A DNA stretch of 64,000 nucleotides from the NCBI RefSeq assembly GCF_017875315.1, contig NZ_JAGGMM010000002.1, positions 434,001-498,000 on the forward strand. The letters are read 5' to 3'. The position numbers and the translations under genes were made by a program. The stretch is from Methanomicrobium sp. W14. GTDB taxonomy: Archaea > Halobacteriota > Methanomicrobia > Methanomicrobiales > Methanomicrobiaceae. The notes under the pieces are model-generated. The model did no database searches. It was not told the origin of the DNA and saw only the letters and a program-made list of their open reading frames with translations. Within the stretch, counting starts at the first letter, position 1, and every line of letters begins with the position of its first letter. Shown in pieces: positions 1-8,279 of the stretch.

Positions 1-452
1 ATATTTACAGGTTCGTCCAACTGATGATACGTATTATCTATTTTTTCGTAAATCCACTGGGGGTAATCATAACTTTTTACAGAAAGAGGAGGGTCGTATT
101 CCAGCGTAAAAACCTCATATGATAACTCTTTTGAACTGTAACTTATACCTTCTGCAAGATTTAACTCTTTTGCGTAATTTGAATCAACTTTATATGAGGT
201 TGTTTTATCTAAATGATCTGTACCAAACCTTGATTTCAACTCGTTTCCAGAGTAGGTATCTGTGACATAGACTATACCATTGGAGATATAGTAATCAGTT
301 GTATGTTCAACAAGGATGGTGTGCTCTTTTTCCCATGTGTTTATTATTCTCGGACTGTTTTTTTCAGCGCATACAGTCTGCATAATAAATGCATTTACTA
401 AAATCGCTATAGCAAATAAGCTCAGCATCTGCCGCAATTTCTTTGTTTTCAT
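1..452 (-). CDS. Secreted protein of unknown function, C-terminus beyond the window
   Basis: The minus-strand frame opens at ATG 452 and stays open to the window edge, giving about 150 residues. The start is set by a strong Shine-Dalgarno (GGGAGGA, 464-458) six bases upstream. Residues 1-29 form a typical signal peptide: basic start MKTKKLRQ, hydrophobic core, and a likely cleavage after VCA. The mature part is polar and Tyr/Ser rich, with no Cys and no recognised domain. Base composition is AT-rich like the rest of the first 4.5 kb. It diverges from the PPC-domain gene across a 282-base gap. The family is not recognised; an extracytoplasmic location is the only supported inference. Confidence 0.7.
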   Translation of the reverse strand, partial: MKTKKLRQMLSLFAIAILVNAFIMQTVCAEKNSPRIINTWEKEHTILVEHTTDYYISNGIVYVTDTYSGNELKSRFGTDHLDKTTSYKVDSNYAKELNLAEGISYSSKELSYEVFTLEYDPPLSVKSYDYPQWIYEKIDNTYHQLDEPVN

Positions 453-658
453 TTTTTTCCTCCCAAAATTTAGACACTTACCTGAGGATAAGATATAGAT
501 TATTGAATCTTCTAATAAGATCACTTTCTTCTCTGTTATTACCTCAGTAGTCACTTAATGGATTTTACCTTTTGATGCTCTATTTAAGGTAAATTCCCCT
601 GCAACATCGTCTGGATGTCACGTGCTTATCTTTAAATTTACTTTTAAATACCTCTTAT

Positions 659-702
659 GACCAAATCATCTAATCTTATAGAGATATTTTGATGATTTGG
701 TC
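659..702. promoter_or_regulatory. Perfect 12-bp inverted repeat, candidate operator
   Basis: GACCAAATCATC (659-670) and its exact reverse complement GATGATTTGGTC (691-702) are separated by 20 bases, so half-site centres lie 32 bp (about three helical turns) apart. The second arm ends nine bases before the TATA-like stretch at 712-724. This is a typical place for a regulator acting at the BRE/TATA. The double-winged-helix protein encoded 0.5 kb downstream is the obvious candidate ligand (inference). Confidence 0.5.
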
Positions 703-711
703 ACAACAGCA

Positions 712-724
712 ATATATTATAAAT
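712..724 (+). promoter_or_regulatory. TATA box of the PPC-domain gene
   Basis: ATATATTATAAAT lies 17-29 bases upstream of the two possible ATG codons (735 and 741). No Shine-Dalgarno is seen between it and the start, which suggests a leaderless transcript starting near 740. Confidence 0.45.
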
Positions 725-734
725 TTATTAAATT

Positions 735-1202
735 ATGCTCATGACTCAAAAAACCTTAATCATTGCTATGGTGGTCGTATCTGCTGCACTTTTCATTTTT
801 CCTGCAATGGGTAGTGGAATATCTGAAAAAAGTATAAATGATGAAATCATTGTTATGCCATCTGTTGACAAATATATAACAAATTTTTCAGAAATAAAAT
901 ATCAGCATCAAATATCTCAGGGAGAAATGGTTTATCATACTAGGTATGTAAGTCCTTTTACTTCGAAAATTGATGTTACATTGACTTGGGATGAAAATTA
1001 TGGTGATCTTGAGTTATATGTTTATACTCCAGATAATAGCTTTGTAGGACATTATACTGATTTGTATGATAGTCCTGAAAGAGACGGAATGATTGATATT
1101 GATGTACAGTCCTCATCGGGCTTCCTTCCTATGGGTGACTGGAAGCTTAACGTTTATGGTGGACAGGTTTCAGGTTCATCTTTAAGTTATTCACTTTTGT
1201 GA
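735..1202 (+). CDS. Small secreted PPC-like beta-sandwich protein
   Basis: 155 residues. A signal peptide (about residues 1-27, core TLIIAMVVVSAALFIFPAMG) precedes a short linker. Residues about 60-155 match the bacterial pre-peptidase C-terminal (PPC) type of beta-sandwich, recognisable from VTLTWDENYGDLELYVYTP and the closing MGDWKLNVYGG block. PPC domains usually sit at the C-terminus of secreted peptidases and other exoproteins; here the domain stands alone, so it may bind a partner or surface polymer. ATG 741 is an alternative start. The stop is followed after 37 bases by the winged-helix gene, and the two may be co-transcribed. The domain call is by motif and not proven. Confidence 0.65.
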   Translation: MLMTQKTLIIAMVVVSAALFIFPAMGSGISEKSINDEIIVMPSVDKYITNFSEIKYQHQISQGEMVYHTRYVSPFTSKIDVTLTWDENYGDLELYVYTPDNSFVGHYTDLYDSPERDGMIDIDVQSSSGFLPMGDWKLNVYGGQVSGSSLSYSLL

Positions 1203-1239
1203 TAGAAAGATATAAATTTCTTTTTTCGTATAATAAAAT

Positions 1240-1974
1240 ATGAATCTTAGGGGGCCAGTTATAGCATTAGTACTGATATTAATTCTTGTCTATATCCATC
1301 AGGCTTCAGTTGATTCTAATATTATTGTAACGCCGAGTGCTGATTCGCCTGATTTTTTTAGGGAAGATAATGTTCGTGCTCTTAACTGGTGGGAAGTCAC
1401 CCCTATTCAGCATTTTATTTCAATAATTGGGTTATACTCTTTATATTTAATACCTATAGCAAGTGTTATCACAATAATTACAGGTTTCTTTTTTGGTATT
1501 AAGCAGATTAAAAAAAATAATGTCCTTGAAAATGAACGAAGAGAGGATATAGTTAGAATAATTAAAAGCAACCCAGGAATTACTTTAGGAGAAATTGAGA
1601 ATATAACAAGAATTAACCATAGTTCCCTGAGATATCATCTCAAAATTTTGTTTCGTGAAGGAAAAATTTTTTCGACAAAACAGTACAAAAGGAGACATTA
1701 CTTTGGAAGATTTAATGATTATAATCATTATTCCAGTGATAAAAGAATTATATCTGATTGCCCAAAAACTGAGGATATTCTGAGGTATATATCTATGAAT
1801 CCGGGTTGTACTCAGAGAGACCTTATGGAATATACAAAATTATCTTCTCCTACAATATCATGGCATATTGGAAGGCTTAGTTCAAATAATCTTATAGATA
1901 TAGAAAAGGAAAAAAATTCTAATCATTATTATGTTACTAAAAAAGAAGGATTTTTTCTTTCTATCAAATTGTAA
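1240..1974 (+). CDS. Membrane-anchored transcriptional regulator with two winged-helix domains
   Basis: 244 residues. Two hydrophobic segments (about residues 6-22 and 58-86) flank a short, probably external loop. They are followed by two winged-helix domains: residues about 100-150 (RREDIVRIIKSNPGITLGEI, then HSSLRYHLKIL) and about 172-240 (TEDILRYISMNPGCTQRDL, then SPTISWHIGRL). This is the architecture of the two-HTH predicted regulators common in Methanomicrobia (COG3398-like). The outside loop suggests that it senses something at the envelope and acts on DNA from the membrane. Likely targets are its own operon and the perfect inverted repeat at 659-702 (inference). No Shine-Dalgarno is visible. 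Confidence 0.75.
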   Translation: MNLRGPVIALVLILILVYIHQASVDSNIIVTPSADSPDFFREDNVRALNWWEVTPIQHFISIIGLYSLYLIPIASVITIITGFFFGIKQIKKNNVLENERREDIVRIIKSNPGITLGEIENITRINHSSLRYHLKILFREGKIFSTKQYKRRHYFGRFNDYNHYSSDKRIISDCPKTEDILRYISMNPGCTQRDLMEYTKLSSPTISWHIGRLSSNNLIDIEKEKNSNHYYVTKKEGFFLSIKL

Positions 1975-2128
1975 TTTGACAGTCAATTTTCTGTTTATAA
2001 TTCAAGTTTTTACGATGCTTGAGGGGAAGCAATCTCATGATGACAGTGCAGGGATGTGATATGATAAGTTTTTTCTGCGATGGGTGGTCATTCTTGGAGA
2101 ATGTCTTTTCTAGAAATTTCGTTTAATC

Positions 2129-2968
2129 TTAATAATCTGCTATCCTATCCTCTATTTTATTTCTTTCAAGAAACTGGTTTATTGTCACAGGATGGACGCC
2201 TATTCCCAGGTTTATAAACTGGTTTTCTTCGATTTCTTTTCCGTTTCTTTTAATCTTCGGTGAAAAGTCCAGTGATAAATGAGATGTGCGGCTCTGAATC
2301 CCCCAGACTATCCCGTTTGTGTCAAATATGGGGCCCCCGCTTTGTCTCCTTAATCCGGGAGATGATGTTTCAATGAAAAGGTTATCAAAACCGTCTTTTG
2401 TTTTTCCGAATTCCAAGTTTCTTGTGATTATCCCGTCCATTGGAAAAATAGCCATCGGGAACGGGTTATTTAAAAATTTAAAGAACTTTTTATCGTCTTT
2501 TTGAATAAATTCCGAATCTATGCTGTTGAATGGAAAACCCAGTTTGCATACAGATTTTCCTGGGAATATCTCTCCGGATTTTTTAAAGCCGGGATATTCC
2601 GGAGACCTCTGTGGTCTGAAGTCCTTTAATTTAGCTACAGCCAGGTCTAATTTTGAATTTGAGATTATTCTCTCTATTGCATACTGGTTTTTATCAATAA
2701 ATGGAACGTCTGAAAAGTCAGTAATCCAGTTGCCGTCTTTTTTAATCCTCGATATTTTTCTTATTTTCTGGTTTGCATTTAAACTGATATCAGAATTTAT
2801 TTTATTGATTTCTGAGTTGTAAGCCTCCAGACTTCCGGTATCCTGAAGGTGTTTCAGTCTCGGGTTAAATATGTGGGCTGCTGTAATAATCCAGCCCTTA
2901 TCGTTTAGCAGAACACAGGCACCTATCGGACTTTCCACTTTGCCATCTATTGTCCTGAATGAGCACAC
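2129..2968 (-). CDS. Trypsin-like serine peptidase, 5' end interrupted by an amber codon
   Basis: 279 residues from GTG 2968. The catalytic triad of a chymotrypsin-fold peptidase is visible: His32 in WIITAAHIF, Asp108 in KLDLAVAKL, Ser210 in RRQSGGPIFD. There is no signal peptide or membrane segment, so it is probably cytoplasmic. The natural start appears to be ATG 3016: reading on from there gives MFSEAIQKAMKFT, then TAG (2977-2975), then PIVCSFRT in the same frame. This N-terminus resembles what I recall of family members. The gene is therefore either a recent nonsense pseudogene, rescued by internal initiation at GTG, or read through. The catalytic domain itself is intact. Nothing in the neighbourhood indicates its substrate. 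Confidence 0.7.
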   Translation of the reverse strand: MCSFRTIDGKVESPIGACVLLNDKGWIITAAHIFNPRLKHLQDTGSLEAYNSEINKINSDISLNANQKIRKISRIKKDGNWITDFSDVPFIDKNQYAIERIISNSKLDLAVAKLKDFRPQRSPEYPGFKKSGEIFPGKSVCKLGFPFNSIDSEFIQKDDKKFFKFLNNPFPMAIFPMDGIITRNLEFGKTKDGFDNLFIETSSPGLRRQSGGPIFDTNGIVWGIQSRTSHLSLDFSPKIKRNGKEIEENQFINLGIGVHPVTINQFLERNKIEDRIADY

Positions 2969-3183
2969 AATCGGCTAGGTAAATTTCATTGCTTTTTGGA
3001 TAGCTTCTGAAAACATGACATATCACTTTAAGATATTTAGTTACTGCATTTAAACGTAGATCCCAGGTTAAATAACATCTGTTGTTCTTATATCCAAACC
3101 GGATGCTAAGTGCAATAAAAGTTTAGCAGTATGGCTGCAGGCTTACGGGATGATTTAATATTAACCTTTAATTGTAAAAAAAT

Positions 3184-4266
3184 CTAAAAATCTTCTCCTT
3201 CTAACGAATAGTCTATTACAAATTTAGATTTTATTTCTCCAATGTTTGTAAGAATATCATTATTTATCTTAATTAAATCAAGGACATTTTTGTCTATTCT
3301 CTTTTTTCTCAAACTGAAATTCTCATCAGATTTTTCTAAATTCTCGATAAATAACTTTCTTATTTCTTGGGTATTATCAATGTCATCTTGGGTAATTCTA
3401 TGCCCCATTGTAGGTTGATTTAAAGAAAGATTAGGTTTGTTTAATAGGTCAAATTTCACTATAACCTTTACAATGGGAATTAAATTCTTCATAATATAAA
3501 TATTGGATTTTAACTCTTCTCTATCCTGAATGACTTTTCTGGTTTCTCCGTCTAAAAATCTGTTTTTTTCTATATGTGGGATTTCTAAAAAAGGCTGATT
3601 TTTGGGCGAATCATTAAATCCGGGATATATAACATTGTATAGATTTGATATTATATTTACTAATATCTTATCAGATTCATCTTTATTAGAATTAAAAATG
3701 ATATTTTTAGTTACAATAAAATTCTTTGATAATTGCAATAAAATTGATTTTCTTTTTTCCAGAAGAGTATTAAAGTCAGGCGAAATTGAATTTAAATAAT
3801 TCACTAAACAGTCATTATATGTATGTCCTGTCTTATTAACTGTATAATAATACTTTTTAATAAAATTTTTATTAATCAAATCAATGATATCTAATTTAAT
3901 TTTTTGATGTAATTCCTTATTAAAATCAGGACTTAATGCTTTATTTTCAAAATTTATTTCATCCTGAAGCATATTGAAAATACGATGTGTAATATTTATG
4001 ATTATTGGCTTGTATTTTTCTCTCATTAAAATTTCTAAATTAGTTGCCATAATCTCAGTCTGTTTTTGCGAAGATTTGATAGTATGACGATTTTGAAAAA
4101 TTATGAGTACTGTAAGTCCAGCTAAAATGTAATTGCTCAAAGTGCCTAATGTCTCTAAACTGAGTGGGTAATTATAAAGTAAATATAAAATAATCGTGGC
4201 ATATAAAAAAATAAACCCCATAAATCTAAGTAAGTTTACAATTTGATAAAAGTATTTTGATTCCAA
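3184..4266 (-). CDS. Membrane protein of unknown function
   Basis: 360 residues. Two hydrophobic helices near the N-terminus (about residues 12-30 and 42-58) leave a large cytoplasmic part of about 300 residues. That part is rich in Lys, Asn and Ile and predicted mainly helical, with possible coiled coil around 65-80 and near the C-terminus. No Cys cluster, nucleotide-binding motif or known domain is seen. Codon use is strongly AT-biased compared with the housekeeping genes after 4.8 kb, consistent with acquired DNA. The family is not recognised. Proteins with two N-terminal helices and a long helical tail occur in defence islands, but nothing else here supports that role. Confidence 0.6.
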   Translation of the reverse strand: MESKYFYQIVNLLRFMGFIFLYATIILYLLYNYPLSLETLGTLSNYILAGLTVLIIFQNRHTIKSSQKQTEIMATNLEILMREKYKPIIINITHRIFNMLQDEINFENKALSPDFNKELHQKIKLDIIDLINKNFIKKYYYTVNKTGHTYNDCLVNYLNSISPDFNTLLEKRKSILLQLSKNFIVTKNIIFNSNKDESDKILVNIISNLYNVIYPGFNDSPKNQPFLEIPHIEKNRFLDGETRKVIQDREELKSNIYIMKNLIPIVKVIVKFDLLNKPNLSLNQPTMGHRITQDDIDNTQEIRKLFIENLEKSDENFSLRKKRIDKNVLDLIKINNDILTNIGEIKSKFVIDYSLEGEDF

Positions 4267-4555
4267 AGATTCATAATTTCATAGCTAATTCTCTTATGTA
4301 TACCTAAATCGGCGTAGATTTCTCCACAATCCTGAAGGGTATCAGAATAATTTTCTTAAGTATCTGGTGCTTGATGTCGCTCTCTAAAAGCTCCTATTCT
4401 CTTTCCAGGTTTCATGATGGCATTGGCTGATAATTTTGTATTGAGAAACAGAAGAGCTGCTTCATGAGTCCTGCCATGAAATTCTGCTGCCGACCTTCTC
4501 ATATTGCTTAAGATAAACCAAAACAGAAGATAAGTCTATGGACAAGTTGTCACGA
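4267..4555. other. Intergenic stretch without a convincing gene
   Basis: The only open frame of note is a 48-codon minus-strand ORF (4502-4356, from MRRSAAEFHGR). It has no Shine-Dalgarno and may be a remnant of a longer gene. The stretch marks the border between AT-rich accessory DNA and the housekeeping block beginning with tRNA-Ser. Confidence 0.3.
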
Positions 4556-4641
4556 CGCTGAGGGGGAGATTTGAACTCCCGAGGGGCTTTCGCCCCACAG
4601 GCTTTCCAGGCCTGCGCCCTTCCAGACTAGACTACCTCAGC
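4556..4641 (-). tRNA. tRNA-Ser(GGA)
   Basis: A class II tRNA of 86 bases. The acceptor stem GCTGAGG/CCTCAGC has discriminator G. The anticodon stem CAGGC/GCCTG encloses the loop CTGGAAA with anticodon GGA. A long variable arm (GGGGCGAAAGCCCC) follows, then a T arm with GTTCAAATC. CCA is not encoded and there is no intron. It is at the edge of the AT-rich segment 1-4.5 kb, so it could have served as an integration site, but no att duplication was found. Confidence 0.95.
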
Positions 4642-4873
4642 ACAAAATAGTGTAATTGCCTTGCCTTATTCAATACAACTGTTAATCTATTAACTCTATC
4701 CTTTTGACGCGGCAAAAAATTGGTAAAAAATTCAGGACTGCCAGGATGCAACCGGACACAATTGCAGTATAAACACCAAAAACAAAAGAATGCGGAAAAG
4801 TAAATCCGGGTAAGGTTTGTGCTCTTTTTTTTCGCTTAAAGCCTTATTTTTTTATCGGATTTCCCTATTCGTT

Positions 4874-6208
4874 TTACTTCCTTATTTTCCTGTACGGCTG
4901 AAACGCCTTCACTGAGCCCTTCGCAACGCTGTGGGAGGCGGACTTATCGGACTGTCCCTGTTGCTGCTGACCTGAATGTCCGGGCTTATTCCTTTTCCCC
5001 CTGTTTTTTAGCTGTCCGTCTCTTTTGTCCTCTCTGCTTTTAGGGGGGGCTGACCTGAGGTTTCTCTTTGGTTCGGACTTTAAGTTGGGTTTTATTACGA
5101 CAGGCCCTTTTTTCCCCGAACCCTTTTTCATGTTACCTTTTTGATTTTTATCCTTCCCTTTAAATTTCGCTTCAGGTCTGACTTTTCCTGAATTTTCCGT
5201 AATTTTGATTTCATCCGCCATTATTTCAGATTTCCCTCCTCTCTCATTTTTTATCTCTTCCTTTTTTTTGCCGGAATTATTCTGTGAATGTGATTTTTTT
5301 GTCCAGCCCTTCCGGTATGTCCCTCTCTTCATTATAACTGCAAGAGGTGATACGACAAGACCGTTGTCACCCGGACTGAACTCCTCCGATGAAACAAGCG
5401 CTTTTCCGAGGCAGACAAGTTCATTTTTCTCAGTCATAACCGCAACGATTGCATCACGCCTGAAGTTCTCCTTTTCAAGGACACCGACGCCTGCAAGCAC
5501 GGCACCGCTGCATACGGCTTCAACAGCGGAGTCACGTATCCTGACGGAAGGAATTCCTGCAACAAGCCTTTCTGCCGGGAGAAGCATCTTTTTGAGAGGT
5601 CCCGGGTTTCCCTCTTTGTAGAAGACGAAGGCATCTTTCAGGTCCTGGAGAGTGCAGGAGTCGGAAAGGAAAAGAGATCCCGATTCTGACCTTCTGAGCT
5701 CCTCCATCTGTCCTCCCACTCCCATCGCAAGCGCCATATGTATGCATAAAGAGCGGATGTATGTCCCGGCTTCGCATGCGACACGCATCAGGACAAGACT
5801 GTCTTTTATGTCGAGTATTTCTATATTGTATATCGTTCTTATACGAAGCTGGCGGCGGACAGCACTTTTTCTCGGCGGCCTCTGGTAGACCCGCCCGCTG
5901 AACTCTTCCGCGGTTTTGCAGATGTCCTCCCTTAAGACGTCTCCGTGAAGCCTCATGACAACGATGTACTCCTTTTTATGCTTAAGAATCACGGGAGCAA
6001 GCCTCACGGCCCTTCCAAGCATTATTATCAGGACACCCGAGACCATCGGGTCGAGCGTTCCGCCGTGACCTATTCTTATGTCACCACCAAAAATTTCCCT
6101 GACCCACGCGGTAACCTGGTGGCTTGACGGCCCCTGCGGTTTGTCGACTGCAATTATTCCGCATTCAAGCAGTTTTTCTATAGCCGGGTCTCTGAACTCT
6201 TCGCTCAT
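4874..6208 (-). CDS. cbf5: Archaeal tRNA/rRNA pseudouridine synthase Cbf5 with long basic tail
   Basis: 444 residues. Cbf5 isomerises uridine to pseudouridine, guided by H/ACA RNAs in the complex with Nop10, Gar1 and L7Ae, and can also modify tRNA U55. The TruB-type catalytic domain has its nucleophile Asp53 in GHGGTLDPMVSGVL. The PPRKSAVRRQLRIRTIY motif follows at about 112-128, and a PUA domain at about 220-300. The enzyme proper ends near residue 310, close to the usual archaeal length. The remaining 130 residues are a low-complexity Lys/Arg/Gly/Gln-rich tail, likely disordered and RNA-binding. The start codon overlaps the stop of the downstream-numbered hemD frame by four bases, so the two are translationally coupled. 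Confidence 0.92.
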   Translation of the reverse strand: MSEEFRDPAIEKLLECGIIAVDKPQGPSSHQVTAWVREIFGGDIRIGHGGTLDPMVSGVLIIMLGRAVRLAPVILKHKKEYIVVMRLHGDVLREDICKTAEEFSGRVYQRPPRKSAVRRQLRIRTIYNIEILDIKDSLVLMRVACEAGTYIRSLCIHMALAMGVGGQMEELRRSESGSLFLSDSCTLQDLKDAFVFYKEGNPGPLKKMLLPAERLVAGIPSVRIRDSAVEAVCSGAVLAGVGVLEKENFRRDAIVAVMTEKNELVCLGKALVSSEEFSPGDNGLVVSPLAVIMKRGTYRKGWTKKSHSQNNSGKKKEEIKNERGGKSEIMADEIKITENSGKVRPEAKFKGKDKNQKGNMKKGSGKKGPVVIKPNLKSEPKRNLRSAPPKSREDKRDGQLKNRGKRNKPGHSGQQQQGQSDKSASHSVAKGSVKAFQPYRKIRK

Positions 6209-6894
6209 GGTAGTTCTTTGTTTTTCAGGTATTCGTTTAGCGCTGAAAGGGTTCCTTCAAGCGAGCCGTCACCGGTGACTGAAGGACTTACACCGCCTTC
6301 CTTCATTCTTTCGGCGGTTATCTCTCCGATTGCAATGGGAATAATTCCGGAATCCTTATTCCACACAGAATATGAAAACGAGTTGGCGCTTGTGAAAAGT
6401 ACTGCACCGCACCCTTCAAGGTCAAGTTTTTTGTTCACCGGCTTAAGGGAGTATATATGGACCTCGCAGGGGATTCCACCGCTTTCTTTTATGGCCTCCA
6501 TCAGTTTCGGGTTAGGGACGGCTGCACGCGGGATGCCTATTTTTTTACCGCTTATCCAGTCTCCGAGATACGGGGCGAAATCACGTGAATAAAACGCAGG
6601 GAGCATCTCGCAGTCTATTCCGAATCCCTTCAGGGTTTTTGCGGTCTGTGGTCCTATTGCAATTACCCTGGGCCACCTCCTGAGGAGAGGGCCGATTGAT
6701 TTTGCCGGAAGGGCGCTTGTGAAAAAAATGCAGTCATATTCGTTTTTATTTACCTTATCCGCAAATTCAACTACCCTGTCGGTATATACTTCTGCCTCCA
6801 TGGGCGATACAATCCGGCAGGAATGACCGTATTTTTTGCACAGGTCATTGTCCTTTCCTGCCTTTTCCTTAAGGCGGGTAACTGCAATCAACAT
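6205..6894 (-). CDS. hemD: Uroporphyrinogen-III synthase
   Basis: 229 residues. The enzyme cyclises hydroxymethylbilane with inversion of ring D to uroporphyrinogen III, the precursor of coenzyme F430, cobamides and heme or siroheme in methanogens. The sequence shows the two-lobed HemD pattern: YDCIFFTSALPAKSI and VIAIGPQTAKTLKGFG in the first half, AVLFTSANSFSYS and IIPIAIGEITAERMKEGG in the second. Sequence identity in this family is always low, so the call rests on these spaced TS/IG-T blocks. It is transcribed ahead of cbf5, with which it overlaps by four bases. No other hem genes are nearby. Confidence 0.85.
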   Translation of the reverse strand: MLIAVTRLKEKAGKDNDLCKKYGHSCRIVSPMEAEVYTDRVVEFADKVNKNEYDCIFFTSALPAKSIGPLLRRWPRVIAIGPQTAKTLKGFGIDCEMLPAFYSRDFAPYLGDWISGKKIGIPRAAVPNPKLMEAIKESGGIPCEVHIYSLKPVNKKLDLEGCGAVLFTSANSFSYSVWNKDSGIIPIAIGEITAERMKEGGVSPSVTGDGSLEGTLSALNEYLKNKELP

Positions 6895-7048
6895 AAGCTG
6901 ATGAATATGTTGGAATTAAAGATAAATCATACCTCTTTTTTTCACCGGAAATTTTTCTGGTATTTTATAACTCCCGTATTCTTCCGTGTGATAAAATTCG
7001 TTTAAAAATCCCTATATTTAACCTGCAATAAAAAGGGATTACAGCCAG

Positions 7049-8257
7049 ATGATTGAGATTGTACTCGGCCTTTTCATAGGGATAGTCCTCGGAACAATAA
7101 GCGGTCTTATTCCCGGAATACACTCAAATACGATGGCCGGAATTCTTCTCTCCGCTGAAACCGGTTTTCTTGCAATCTTCGGGGAAACGGCAATGGCAGT
7201 GTCCCTTGTCGTAGCGCTGATAGTCCATACTTTTCTTGACATAGTCCCGGGAACGTTTTTTGGAATTCCTGATGCAGACACGGCCCTCTCCGTTCTTCCT
7301 GCCCACAGGTTCTGTCTTGAGGGAAGGGGAAGCGAGGCCGTGAGGCTTTCTGCTGTCGGAAGCGCCTTCGGGACAGCACTGAGTATGCCGGTGTTTGCGG
7401 TATTTTTAGTGATACTTCCGTTTTTGCAGCCGTACATAGACTGGTGGGTCGGAATAATACTCATAACAGTATCGGGAATTCTTATAGTATGGTCCGAATC
7501 GCCTGAATGGTCGTTTGCAGTCTTTATAGTATCTGGAGTTCTCGGGGTTTTTTCGTTTGAATATTCCTGGCTCTGCGCAGGTTTTGCCGGGGATTCATCT
7601 GTTCTGATGCCTCTTCTTGCAGGTCTTTTCGGGATATCCGTCCTCCTGAATTCGTCCGGAGGTAAAATGCCAAAACAGGTGAATGGAACCGTAACGGCAA
7701 AAAGAAAGGATATTTTAAAGTACAGTGCTGCCGGGACAGTAGCAGGTTCTGCCGTTGGATGGCTCCCGGGCCTTTCGAATGCCTCCGCAAATGCAGTACT
7801 TGCTTCGGCAGTCAGAATGGACAGGGAAGGCGGCGGATTTATAATTGCTACAAGTGCGGCCAATACAGCGAACGCTTTCATATCAATTGCGGCTTTTTAT
7901 GCGGTATCAAGGATGAGAAACGGTGTAATGACGGCATTTTCTCACCTGCAAAGTCTTCCCCGGGTTTCGTTTGTGCTCACTTACGCCGTTTTCGCCGCAG
8001 TTGCCGGATATATTCTGGCTATTCTGTTCTCGCGGTCAGGGGGCCTTTTTGCCGGCATGAACGTAAAAAAGATGAGTACAGTCGTAATCGTATTCATGGC
8101 CTCACTGACTTTTGTTTTCACCGGATTTTTCGGGCTGGTGATTCTTATCCTTGCAACGGCAACGGGTCTTGTCCCTGCACTCGTAAACATAAGGCGTGTC
8201 CCTTGCATGGGAGCAGTGATGATACCGGTAATCCTCTGGTCGTTTTCGATAATCTGA
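7049..8257 (+). CDS. TctA-like membrane permease (archaeal tripartite tricarboxylate transporter family)
   Basis: 402 residues with about ten hydrophobic helices. The opening block GTISGLIPGIHSNTMAG and the second-half repeat GSAVGWLPGLSNASANAVL are the two Pro-Gly re-entrant motifs of the TctA/DUF112 family (COG1784 in archaea). FLDIVPGTFFGIPDADTALS matches the region after the first repeat. TctA normally works with TctB and a periplasmic TctC binding protein. Neither is encoded nearby, as is usual for the archaeal branch, so the substrate is unknown. It is convergent with the exchanger gene (22 bases between stops). Confidence 0.85.
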   Translation: MIEIVLGLFIGIVLGTISGLIPGIHSNTMAGILLSAETGFLAIFGETAMAVSLVVALIVHTFLDIVPGTFFGIPDADTALSVLPAHRFCLEGRGSEAVRLSAVGSAFGTALSMPVFAVFLVILPFLQPYIDWWVGIILITVSGILIVWSESPEWSFAVFIVSGVLGVFSFEYSWLCAGFAGDSSVLMPLLAGLFGISVLLNSSGGKMPKQVNGTVTAKRKDILKYSAAGTVAGSAVGWLPGLSNASANAVLASAVRMDREGGGFIIATSAANTANAFISIAAFYAVSRMRNGVMTAFSHLQSLPRVSFVLTYAVFAAVAGYILAILFSRSGGLFAGMNVKKMSTVVIVFMASLTFVFTGFFGLVILILATATGLVPALVNIRRVPCMGAVMIPVILWSFSII

Positions 8258-8279
8258 CTGGATATTTTGGTATTTATGT

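Noticed and set aside
2036-2070. C/D box guide RNA (ATGATGA at 2037-2043)
   Set aside because: No D box or D'/C' motif at suitable distance.
2975-2977. Pyrrolysine decoding of the amber codon
   Set aside because: No pyl genes in the window, Pyl is typical of methylamine methyltransferases, and family members carry an ordinary residue here; nonsense mutation is simpler.
1-4641. AT-rich left segment as an integrated element attached to tRNA-Ser
   Set aside because: No integrase, phage or plasmid gene and no duplicated tRNA 3' end seen; composition alone is not enough.
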